Of a stretch of 51,391 nucleotides of DNA, positions 26,081-33,351 are shown one piece after another. The first letter of the stretch is position 1; each line of letters opens with the position of its first letter. The position numbers and the translations under genes were made by a program. Below the pieces are notes generated by a model, which saw only the letters and a program-made list of their open reading frames with translations, did no database searches and had not been told where the DNA came from. The stretch is from assembly GCA_905233555.1 (NCBI GenBank), contig CAJODF010000009.1, forward strand, positions 1 through 51,391, given 5' to 3'. This DNA comes from an uncultured Prevotella sp. (GTDB lineage: Bacteria > Bacteroidota > Bacteroidia > Bacteroidales > Bacteroidaceae).

Positions 26081-26866
26081 TTATTTTTTTAATTGTTGTG
26101 TTGTGTAATCATATTCCGAACCGTACGCGCTGTGCGGGATGCTGAAGATGGCTATCATAAACAGCACCGCCAGGGCGACGACCCACTTGTTGTACTTCCA
26201 CTTCAAGGTAGCCAGAGCGGCCACGAAGAATAGGAAGGAGAGGAGTGTCTTGTTGTCGGTCAGGTCTGTTCCGTACGGGAATCCCGCCCACCAGGGGCCG
26301 AAAGCCGCATGCTGCACGAGGGGTCCCAGGATGAAGCCGCCCACGAACAGCGTTCCCACGGTGATCTTCAACCACATGCTATATTTCTTGCGGGTGATTA
26401 CCAGCAGGAAGGTATAGACGGCAAAGAGCATGGCGGCGAACATCAGCAGGATATGGGGCACCAGGATGCAGGCCGGGACATCGTTGCGGAAACGTATCAG
26501 GAGGGGCTCATCGGCTGGATAGTCCTTTCCCTCGACGGTGATGTAATACTGCAGTTTCCCGGCGACAGGCTGTACCGGCAGTGCGGCCTGCCACTCGCTG
26601 TCAGTCCATTTTAAATCTACCGTGGTGTAGTCATCCAACGTCGGATAGCGGCGGTAATGCAGTTGTGCATCAGTATTCTGCGGGATGCCTTTCAGTGCGA
26701 CGATCTCATCCTTCTGCACACCACTTCTGGGCAGTTTAATCTTGTAACTTTCTCCATTCAGTTCTACGGTCACGCTCTTGGGGTGCGTGGGACCGGTCAT
26801 GCGCTGATATACACTCAATACCAGTGTGATGACGATGGCTAAGAGCCAATATGCGGATTTCTTCAT
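26081..26866 (-). CDS. Five-helix membrane protein with extracytoplasmic beta domain
   Basis: Inner-membrane protein of 261 residues: one N-terminal helix (about 7-19), an extracytoplasmic beta-rich domain (about 25-125), then four helices (about 130-157, 163-190, 205-221, 225-240) ending SIPHSAYGSEYDY. I recognise no family. Its ATG overlaps the M28 stop by 4 bases and its stop abuts the calycin-like gene, so it belongs to the TonB receptor operon and may be an inner-membrane partner of that uptake system (inference). Confidence 0.75.
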   Translation of the reverse strand: MKKSAYWLLAIVITLVLSVYQRMTGPTHPKSVTVELNGESYKIKLPRSGVQKDEIVALKGIPQNTDAQLHYRRYPTLDDYTTVDLKWTDSEWQAALPVQPVAGKLQYYITVEGKDYPADEPLLIRFRNDVPACILVPHILLMFAAMLFAVYTFLLVITRKKYSMWLKITVGTLFVGGFILGPLVQHAAFGPWWAGFPYGTDLTDNKTLLSFLFFVAALATLKWKYNKWVVALAVLFMIAIFSIPHSAYGSEYDYTTQQLKK

Positions 26867-28131
26867 TTCGTTGCAGGGGCTAAGTGAACTTGGAACGTGA
26901 TGGTCTCTTCGCCTCGGAGCACTTTCACGGGAATGGTGGTATCGGCCTGAAGTTCCGACAGGCGCTGCATGTATTCCTCGATGTCCTTGACGGGCTTCCC
27001 GTCTATCTCCTGAATGATGTCACCGCTACGGATTCCGGCATTATGTGCCGGCTTTCCTGCCACCACGATGTCAGCGCGAAGGCCGGGAATGCGGCTGGCG
27101 CCCATAACATCGGGCATGAGACCTAACGTGACCTTGAACTTGGCATGCTTCATCGTACTGCTGCCCGGCACATTGATAAAGTCGGGTGTCTGGGGCATGC
27201 TTGCCAGTCGGACTACCAATTCCTGGGTATATTCCAGCGTCTGCTGCATACCGTCGTAATTCAACGTCGAGGGTACATCGTCGGGGGTGTGATACTCCAT
27301 GTGACCACCAGTAGTGAGGAAAAGTACGGGGATGTCGGCTGCCACGAACGACGCCTGATCGCTCGGGCCATAGCCGTCGGGCGTACAACTGATGTTCAGG
27401 TTGGTCTGTGCTGCCACTTCTTCTGCGATTGCCTTGAACTCAGAACTCGTGCCTGTACCAGATACGCTCAGGGCGTTGTCGCGCATACGTCCCACCATGT
27501 CAAGGTTCACCATGGCAACGATACCTTTTATATCGGCAGGGAGTCTTTTACGCTGGGCATCTTCCTTCTTCATCCACTCAATGAAATTCTTGGAGCCGAT
27601 AAGTCCCTGCTCTTCTGCGCCGAAGAACATGAAGATAATACTTCGGGGCGAACGGACCTTCTTAAAGTGTTTGGCCAGTTCGAGTACGACGGCATCTCCG
27701 CTGGCATTATCATCGGCGCCAGGGTGTACTCCCAAGGTGTCTGGACGACGTGAACCGGAGCCTTCACCTCCCATGCCCAGATGGTCGTAATGCGAACCTA
27801 CCACAATGTACTCATTCCTGAGACGCTTGTCTTTTCCCGGAAGGACGGCGATGATATTATGGGTGACGACCTCCTTGTCTTTCTTGGTATAGGTGAAGTC
27901 GTGATAATAGTCTTTTGCCTTCTTTCCCTTGAAAGGTTTGAGTTTCAGACTACGGAGTTTATCAACGATGAATTCCGAGGCGAGGGTGTCGCCGGCAGTA
28001 CCCGGGTATCTGCCACCAAGTTCCTGTGATGCCAGGTATGCCACCGCTTGCCGCATGTCGGCTTGCTTCTGGGCGTATGTCTGCACGACAAAAGCGAAGG
28101 CTAAGGATAATATACAATATATCTTCCTCAT
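26863..28131 (-). CDS. M28-family aminopeptidase with C-terminal PDZ domain
   Basis: Exported zinc aminopeptidase. Signal peptide 1-20; catalytic domain with the di-zinc set of the M28 family: SHYDH (His114, Asp116), GADDNASG (Asp140/141), GAEEQGL (Glu173/174), NLDMVGR (Asp211) and a late EYHTPDD histidine. A PDZ domain (about 335-415, with GIRSGDIIQEIDG) closes the 422-residue protein. It opens a four-gene operon ending in a TonB receptor; it may release or trim peptide-bound ligands for uptake, which is inference. Confidence 0.9.
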   Translation of the reverse strand: MRKIYCILSLAFAFVVQTYAQKQADMRQAVAYLASQELGGRYPGTAGDTLASEFIVDKLRSLKLKPFKGKKAKDYYHDFTYTKKDKEVVTHNIIAVLPGKDKRLRNEYIVVGSHYDHLGMGGEGSGSRRPDTLGVHPGADDNASGDAVVLELAKHFKKVRSPRSIIFMFFGAEEQGLIGSKNFIEWMKKEDAQRKRLPADIKGIVAMVNLDMVGRMRDNALSVSGTGTSSEFKAIAEEVAAQTNLNISCTPDGYGPSDQASFVAADIPVLFLTTGGHMEYHTPDDVPSTLNYDGMQQTLEYTQELVVRLASMPQTPDFINVPGSSTMKHAKFKVTLGLMPDVMGASRIPGLRADIVVAGKPAHNAGIRSGDIIQEIDGKPVKDIEEYMQRLSELQADTTIPVKVLRGEETITFQVHLAPATK

Positions 28132-28158
28132 GTATCTTGTGCTTTATTTAATCGGGTG

Positions 28159-28166
28159 CAAAGGTA
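28159..28166 (-). promoter_or_regulatory. -7 box for the M28-TonB receptor operon
   Basis: TACCTTTG on the minus strand, 27 bases before the ATG at 28131. No -33 TTTG is evident. Confidence 0.6.
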
Positions 28167-28196
28167 CGGCTTTTTACCGAGCCGTGCAATCCTCAT

Positions 28197-29180
28197 TTAT
28201 AAGGATTTTTGCAGGGAAAGACGGTATAAAGCGAACACTATGTAGGCTATCAGTAACGGATAACCTATATAGTATAAGGTGGTAAGGCTGAAGATAACAT
28301 AATCGACGGCGCAGACTGCTGCCAGTCCGCCGAGGTAGAGAATGGCCTGACCGAACGGCAAATGATGGCGCACGTCGTCGATGGTGGCAATAGCCACAAT
28401 GACAATGGCCCAGACAGAGGTGACAAAGAGTCCGAGGTGCCAAGGCAGCGCATAGGGATTGAGCGAAGGATGGTAGTAGAAATGCCGCCACGACTCTGGC
28501 GCGAAGAGTTGGATGCTACTATAGAGCACGGCCGAGAAAGCCACCAAGAGGCAGAGCAGTGTGGGATAGAACGAGGGGATATCGTTGAAGTGGACAATCC
28601 TGGCTCCCTTGCGCATCAGACGACGCAGGCCGTAGGCTCCTCCCACCAGCACGCAGAAGCCGAGGAAGATGAGCAGGTGGGAGTCGGAGAAGAAGTCGAT
28701 GAACTGACTGATGGGGTCGTCAGGCGATACATTGGCCAGTAGGTCAGACTCGTGTACCCAGCCGAAGGTGAGTTGGTCGCGCGCCACCTTCACCCATACG
28801 GAATCGATGGAGTCGGCTGGCACGGTCTTGATGTCTGCTACCACCAGACGGTCGTGCTTGCGGAGAATGATGGTATCCACCATCGAGAGCATCGGCATGG
28901 TGATGTCGCCTGCCTGGAACTCGGCAGTAAGGATCTCCGGCACAGACATCATCTCCTGCTGCTGTTCCAACACGGGAAGGGAGTCCTTGCTGACCACGAA
29001 GTTGTAGCCCTGGGTGTAATGGTGGGTGGTGTAGAAGGATATGGAGTCGAGTTGCTGCTCCGTCAAGTCCCAGGCGTCTGGAGTCAAAGGGCCTTGATTA
29101 TAACAGGAAGTAGTGAATAATGAATAGTTAATAGTGAATAGTATCCAGAGCAGAGCCTTGAGAGACTTTCGACAAATCAT
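28197..29180 (-). CDS. Multi-helix membrane lipoprotein of unknown function
   Basis: Start chosen at ATG 29180 (MICRKSLKALLWILFTINY), which gives a compact lipoprotein signal ending at TTSC; ATG 29204 and GTG 29207 are alternatives. After the lipidated Cys comes a soluble domain with an SH3-like stretch (VWVKVARDQLTFGWVHESDLL), then about five hydrophobic helices in the C-terminal half. The family is not one I can name. The hydrophobic core of the signal is partly written by a 7-bp repeat tract (29108-29142). It follows the U32 gene closely. Confidence 0.72.
   Translation of the reverse strand: MICRKSLKALLWILFTINYSLFTTSCYNQGPLTPDAWDLTEQQLDSISFYTTHHYTQGYNFVVSKDSLPVLEQQQEMMSVPEILTAEFQAGDITMPMLSMVDTIILRKHDRLVVADIKTVPADSIDSVWVKVARDQLTFGWVHESDLLANVSPDDPISQFIDFFSDSHLLIFLGFCVLVGGAYGLRRLMRKGARIVHFNDIPSFYPTLLCLLVAFSAVLYSSIQLFAPESWRHFYYHPSLNPYALPWHLGLFVTSVWAIVIVAIATIDDVRHHLPFGQAILYLGGLAAVCAVDYVIFSLTTLYYIGYPLLIAYIVFALYRLSLQKSL
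29108..29142 (-). repeat. 5 x 7-bp repeat tract in a lipoprotein signal
   Basis: Five 7-bp units of GAATAGT type (plus-strand sense) encode the core of the signal peptide (LFTINYSLFTT). It lies 61 bases from a second tract of opposite base composition (29204-29245). Confidence 0.85.
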
Positions 29181-29203
29181 TCTATATGAACCATTCAAAC
29201 CCA

Positions 29204-29245
29204 TCACTTTTCACTTCTTCACATTACTATTCTTCACTTTTTCAC
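29204..29245 (-). repeat. 6 x 7-bp repeat tract at a gene junction
   Basis: Units of TCACTTT / TTCACAT / TACTATT type. On the minus strand it encodes the last residues of the U32 protein (EKVKNSNVKK) and supplies its TGA stop, and it contains the upstream start candidates of the next gene. Confidence 0.8.
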
Positions 29246-31046
29246 TCCCGTAGATATTCATCTGACAATGTTGACAATCGAACTCAAGACGGAAGCGGCG
29301 ACCATCGCCTAATATTAAGGAGAGGGGTTCTGTCCATGTTGGACGCTTGCCGCCATGTTTGACACAATAGCCCAATGCGTAACGGATGCAGTGGCGGCAC
29401 TGCATGATGGGGCCTGAGCCTCCTTTCAGTTCGTAGGCTGTCAGTTCCTTGGCACCGTAGAACTGTTGGGAGAGGCGGTTGGAGATGTTGTATAGGTAAT
29501 CGAATGAGGAATGAGGAATGCGATTACTTCTATCGGCAGAATCTGTGCTTGTCTGGATATCATCATTTCTCATTACACATTTCTCATTTCTCATTTGCTC
29601 AATGAGCGTGCGACGCATGTCGGAGAGTACGCTGTTGGGAATGAAGTAGTTGAAATCATCGGGGATATCAACCTCGTCACAGGTATATATCGTATCACCC
29701 AACTTTGTGAGTTGACGGATGATATTCTCTCGCTGGGGCTTCTGGGCTGTCTGGTGCTCAGCGCTGAAATGAATACCATTCAGTTCGAAGCCGTCGGCAA
29801 CGGCACGGAGGGAGAGACGGATGGGAATCTTGCGCTCGGCACTCGGGCGAGACAACAGCCGGTCGAACTCCTGATCACTGTTGCGATAGAGGCTTACACC
29901 AGGTCGCAAGCCCTGAGGCATTCGGTATGGATAGATGCGGTTGCCCACCACCCTATTGGCACGGAAACCTTCCAATTGACGTTCTTGGTTAAAGAAACAG
30001 AGTCCGTCGCCATTCACAAAACTGGCAGTGCCTGCCACATTGAAACTGTCGTGGCGAATTTCCTTTACAGTTCCCACAAAGGCACCGATGGCCTTCGGAG
30101 TGTCGAAAGAGGCGATGTCGGGCTGACGACCATGCAGGAAATAGGTGGTGTAGCCACGATTGAAAGTTCTGTTGAGATCAGGGGTAAACGTATAACGACA
30201 CACACCCTTTGAACTGCGACAGTACTGGTCAGGATGTTGACGGATAATCTGGTTGAGTCGCTGACTGTATGCAGCAGTAACATTCTTTACATACTGCACA
30301 TCCTTCAAACGACCCTCAATCTTGAACGACGTGGCACCTGCCTCGATGAGTTCCTCAAGGTGGTCGCTCTGATTCATATCCTTCAGGGAGAGCAGATAAC
30401 GGTCGCGCTCCACTTCCCTACCCTCTGCATCGACCAACGAGAATTTCATCCGACAGAACTGAGCGCACTCCCCGCGGTTGGCACTGCGACCAAAACAATG
30501 CTGCGAGGCATAACAAATGCCTGAGTAACTGACACACAAGGCTCCATGTACAAAGACCTCGAGTTCGACGTCAGGTACCTCGCGATGGATGGCTGTAATC
30601 TCTTCCACAGAGAGTTCCCGGGCCAGCACCACACGGGAGAAGCCCAAGTCACGCAGCCAGCGTACTTTCTCCGGAGTACGGTTATCGGTCTGGGTTGAAG
30701 CATGAAGGGGAATACGCTTAATTCTTAATTCTTCATTTTGAATTTGCAAGAGTGCCATATCCTGCACAAGGATGGCATCGACCCCAGCCTGCTGCAATTC
30801 CTGCAGAAGTTGGCGCATGGCCTCCAGTTCATCATCGTAGAGAATGGTATTTACTGTGACATAGACTTTCACACCAAAGGGATGGGCATAGTCACAGAGT
30901 TGACGGATATCATCGACACTATTGCCTACTGCAGCACGCGCTCCGAAGCGCGATGCTCCGATATATACAGCATCGGCACCGTGGTCGATAGCCGCAATGC
31001 CGCACTCCAGATTCTTTGCCGGGGCAAGTAGTTCTAATGCTCTCAA
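29211..31046 (-). CDS. U32-family protein (TrhP/YegQ-like) with repeat insertions
   Basis: Belongs to the U32 'collagenase-like' group, now linked to tRNA hydroxylation and other prephenate-dependent modifications. The N-terminal barrel starts ELLAPAKNLECG with HGADAVYIG; the hallmark HGALCVSYSGICYASQ and the cysteine set GECAQFCR follow at about 168-200; TSFKIEGRLK comes next. A C-terminal zinc-like part has CRHC, GYC and CQHC. The start is TTG at 31046, immediately after the metA stop, because it gives the family N-terminus. Two stretches look inserted and are read from 7-bp repeat tracts: QIQNEELRIKRI (about 100-112) and a ~30-residue segment holding RNEKCVMRND and RIPHSSF near residue 490-515. 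Confidence 0.88.
   Translation of the reverse strand: MRALELLAPAKNLECGIAAIDHGADAVYIGASRFGARAAVGNSVDDIRQLCDYAHPFGVKVYVTVNTILYDDELEAMRQLLQELQQAGVDAILVQDMALLQIQNEELRIKRIPLHASTQTDNRTPEKVRWLRDLGFSRVVLARELSVEEITAIHREVPDVELEVFVHGALCVSYSGICYASQHCFGRSANRGECAQFCRMKFSLVDAEGREVERDRYLLSLKDMNQSDHLEELIEAGATSFKIEGRLKDVQYVKNVTAAYSQRLNQIIRQHPDQYCRSSKGVCRYTFTPDLNRTFNRGYTTYFLHGRQPDIASFDTPKAIGAFVGTVKEIRHDSFNVAGTASFVNGDGLCFFNQERQLEGFRANRVVGNRIYPYRMPQGLRPGVSLYRNSDQEFDRLLSRPSAERKIPIRLSLRAVADGFELNGIHFSAEHQTAQKPQRENIIRQLTKLGDTIYTCDEVDIPDDFNYFIPNSVLSDMRRTLIEQMRNEKCVMRNDDIQTSTDSADRSNRIPHSSFDYLYNISNRLSQQFYGAKELTAYELKGGSGPIMQCRHCIRYALGYCVKHGGKRPTWTEPLSLILGDGRRFRLEFDCQHCQMNIYGSEKVKNSNVKK
29502..29522 (-). repeat. 3 x 7-bp repeat tract inside the U32 gene
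   Basis: GAATGAG, GAATGAG, GAATGCG (plus strand), translated on the minus strand as part of RIPHSSF. It forms an inverted pair with 29567-29594 (17 of 20 positions match). Confidence 0.85.
29567..29594 (-). repeat. 4 x 7-bp repeat tract inside the U32 gene
   Basis: TTCTCAT, TACACAT, TTCTCAT, TTCTCAT (plus strand), translated as RNEKCVMRN. A perfect second unit would create an in-frame TGA; the variant unit makes it TGT. Confidence 0.88.
30718..30745 (-). repeat. 4 x 7-bp repeat tract inside the U32 gene
   Basis: TTAATTC, TTAATTC, TTCATTT, TGAATTT (plus strand), translated as QNEELRIK just before the conserved LHASTQT segment. Confidence 0.85.
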
Positions 31047-31964
31047 TTATTTAATATCCTCAATATTATAAGGAGTCTCTTGATAGACGTAGTAGTTCAC
31101 CCAGTTGATGTAGAACAGGTTGGCGTGGGAGCGCCAAGTTGTCATCGGTCCTTGCTCAGGATCGTCGTTACGATAGTAGTTCTTTGGCAGGGCCACATCG
31201 TCGCGTATCCCCTTGTCGCGCTTGTACTCATTGTCGAGCGTGTTCGGTGAATACTCCAGATGCCCCGTAATGAAGAACTCTCGTCCGCCACGGGCCATCA
31301 CGATACTGACACCACACTCATCTGACTCGGCTATCAAGGTCAGTTCGGGATTGGCAAGAATATCCTCACGATGAATCTCCGTGTGACGGCTGTGAGGCAT
31401 CATAAACTCATCGTCGAATCCACGGAAGATGGGAAGGCGGGGATCCAAGGGTTTCTGAGGGAAGATACCGAACATCTTCATCGGCAATGGATACTTGGGT
31501 ACCCCATAATGATAATAGAGTCCTGCCTGGGCTGCCCAACATATATATAAGGTACTCGTGACGTGCGTGCGCGCCCACGCGAAGATCTCTGTAATTTCGT
31601 CCCAATAACTGACATCCTCAAACTCCAACTGCTCTACAGGCGCACCAGTGATAATCATGCCGTCATATTTCTCCTGGCGCATCTCGGCAAAGTCGCGATA
31701 GAACATCATCATGTGCTCGATAGGCGTATTCTTCGGCGTATGACTCTTCAATTTCATAAAACTGACGTCCAACTGTAAAGGGGTGTTCGAAAGCAGACGG
31801 ATCAAGTCTGTCTCCGTCGTAATCTTCAGCGGCATCAGATTGAGAATGGCAATGCGCAACGGACGAATATCCTGCGAATGGGCACGGGTATCATCCATCA
31901 CGAAAATATTCTCTTGTTTCAGCAGGTCTATGGCCGGAAGCCTATCTGGTAATCTTAATGGCAT
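31047..31964 (-). CDS. metA: Homoserine O-acetyltransferase (MetA family)
   Basis: First committed step of methionine synthesis: acylation of homoserine. The 305-residue protein aligns without gaps to the numbering of E. coli MetA: nucleophile Cys142 in YICWAAQ, His235 and Glu237 in TGHLEY. Residue 111 is Glu (TGAPVEQLEF); in this family Glu111 marks acetyl-CoA users whereas Gly111 marks succinyl-CoA users, so acetylation is predicted despite the MetA fold. The stop abuts the TTG start of the U32 gene, and a 7-bp repeat tract separates it from the PP2C gene upstream. metH in the same window completes the pathway end. Confidence 0.94.
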   Translation of the reverse strand: MPLRLPDRLPAIDLLKQENIFVMDDTRAHSQDIRPLRIAILNLMPLKITTETDLIRLLSNTPLQLDVSFMKLKSHTPKNTPIEHMMMFYRDFAEMRQEKYDGMIITGAPVEQLEFEDVSYWDEITEIFAWARTHVTSTLYICWAAQAGLYYHYGVPKYPLPMKMFGIFPQKPLDPRLPIFRGFDDEFMMPHSRHTEIHREDILANPELTLIAESDECGVSIVMARGGREFFITGHLEYSPNTLDNEYKRDKGIRDDVALPKNYYRNDDPEQGPMTTWRSHANLFYINWVNYYVYQETPYNIEDIK

Positions 31965-31965
31965 A

Positions 31966-32007
31966 TCACTTTTTCACTATTCACTAATCTCTTTTCACTT
32001 TTATCAG
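31966..32007 (-). repeat. 6 x 7-bp repeat tract between PP2C and metA genes
   Basis: Units TCACTTT, TTCACTA, TTCACTA, ATCTCTT, TTCACTT, TTATCAG (plus strand). It supplies the TAG stop and last codons of the PP2C gene and ends 2 bases before the metA ATG. Confidence 0.85.
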
Positions 32008-32745
32008 GCAGGCCGACACATTATCATAGCCTCCCCGTACGATGGCGGCATTACAGAGGTCATTGGCATCAGCGCCTTCCGTCAGCAGTATGTTCAGGCG
32101 ATGGTCACTCATCATGTCAGTCAATCCGTCGCTACAAAGCAAGAAGGCATCGCCATCCTGAATATCCTCTATCTGTACCAAGTCAATATAGGAACTCGAA
32201 CATCCACCACCGATACAATTGGTAATGATACTGGAATGTTTCTCGTTGCCTATCAGACTACTCAGCGAGTGGTCGGTAGTCAACTGCACCAACTCTCCCC
32301 CTCTGAGACGGTACAATCTGCTGTCACCGCAGTTCATGGAATAGAATACCCCATCGTAATACGCCAGTGCCACGAGAGTGGTTCCCATCCCTTTATACTG
32401 TTCGTCAGCCTTTCCCTTCGAGTCGAGTATCATATTGATGGATTCCAGCCATTCAACAATCATCTCGTTAAAAGAACTGGCATCTAAGCCTACTGGAAGA
32501 TCGCTGAAGAAGAACTGCAAGTTGTGTAGTACATCACTACTTGCCACCTCTCCGCTCAGATGACCTCCCATGCCGTCGGCAACAGCCATCATAAAACGGT
32601 CTTTGTCTCCCAGTTCAAGTTGTGTGCGGTATTCGTCGTTTCGGATGAACTGATATCCGATGAGGATCATGTCCTCATTATCATGTCTCACACAGCCGAT
32701 TCTACAGGCCGCAGATATTTCAAGCCCTAATTGTTCGCTTTTCAC
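31984..32745 (-). CDS. PP2C-family Ser/Thr protein phosphatase
   Basis: Soluble metal-dependent phosphatase of 253 residues that would reverse the kinase encoded upstream. PP2C motifs are complete: VRHDNED (Asp22), VADGMGGHLSGE (Asp57), NCGDSRLYRL, LLCSDGLTDMM and GYDNVSA. The start is GTG at 32745 within a 7-bp repeat tract; the first residues MKSEQ are repeat-encoded. It is the fifth gene after zinc-ribbon, kinase, AAA+ and FHA genes. Kinase, FHA and PP2C together form a classic phospho-threonine control set. Confidence 0.93.
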   Translation of the reverse strand: MKSEQLGLEISAACRIGCVRHDNEDMILIGYQFIRNDEYRTQLELGDKDRFMMAVADGMGGHLSGEVASSDVLHNLQFFFSDLPVGLDASSFNEMIVEWLESINMILDSKGKADEQYKGMGTTLVALAYYDGVFYSMNCGDSRLYRLRGGELVQLTTDHSLSSLIGNEKHSSIITNCIGGGCSSSYIDLVQIEDIQDGDAFLLCSDGLTDMMSDHRLNILLTEGADANDLCNAAIVRGGYDNVSACLIKVKRD

Positions 32746-32762
32746 TTTTCAATTTTCACTTC
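32735..32762 (-). repeat. 4 x 7-bp repeat tract between FHA and PP2C genes
   Basis: TCGCTTT, TCACTTT, TCAATTT, TCACTTC (plus strand). It supplies the GTG start of the PP2C gene and touches the stop codon of the FHA gene. Confidence 0.85.
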
Positions 32763-33346
32763 TATCTGACCATCACCTGCAAATTGATATTTGCGATAGT
32801 CAGGATATCACCATTGTTAAGTGCCATGTCAACATCCGGCTGCAACGGACGCTGATTCACCTTCGTACCGTTCGAAGAGTGTTTATCAGTAACCATCCAA
32901 CCGCTACCAGCCTTGTACTTCAACTGGGCATGAACACCAGAGACATAAGCATGCTGCTCAAAGAACTGGGTATATGGACCTTTACGTCGACCTATGACAG
33001 CACCGTTGATACCCACAATACGGATATTCAGACTGTCGTTGGCCAGCGTCAGCACAGGGACACCTGATGCCGACGAACGCTGCTGCACAAGCGGGGCTGC
33101 CACTCCTCCTCTTGCAACAGATGCTGTAACGGAGACATTAGCCTGAAGGCTTTCTGACATACCCGGATGAGCCTGGGACGGCTGCTGCTGTTCACCTGGA
33201 GACACCATCAGTCCTCCGCAACGTGTACAACGACGACCTACACCCACGTGTCCACACTGGTTACAAAACAACAATGCCTGCCCACACTGATCACAGAAAT
33301 GGGAATCGTTGTCAATCTCTTCTTTACATGTAGGACAAATAATCAT
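32762..33346 (-). CDS. Zinc-ribbon FHA-domain protein
   Basis: Predicted phospho-threonine reader of 194 residues. The N-terminus has double zinc-ribbon knuckles (CPTC 4-7, CDQC 18-21, CNQC 28-31, CTRC 40-43); a flexible Gln/Ser/Ala linker (about 48-95) follows; the C-terminal FHA domain (about 100-194) shows AVIGRR, VSGVHAQL and HSSNGTKVN, covering the Arg, Ser/His and Asn positions that contact phosphothreonine. It starts 5 bases after the AAA+ gene. In related gene sets the FHA protein docks on the kinase's target, which is the likely role here. Confidence 0.9.
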   Translation of the reverse strand: MIICPTCKEEIDNDSHFCDQCGQALLFCNQCGHVGVGRRCTRCGGLMVSPGEQQQPSQAHPGMSESLQANVSVTASVARGGVAAPLVQQRSSASGVPVLTLANDSLNIRIVGINGAVIGRRKGPYTQFFEQHAYVSGVHAQLKYKAGSGWMVTDKHSSNGTKVNQRPLQPDVDMALNNGDILTIANINLQVMVR

Positions 33347-33351
33347 ATCTC

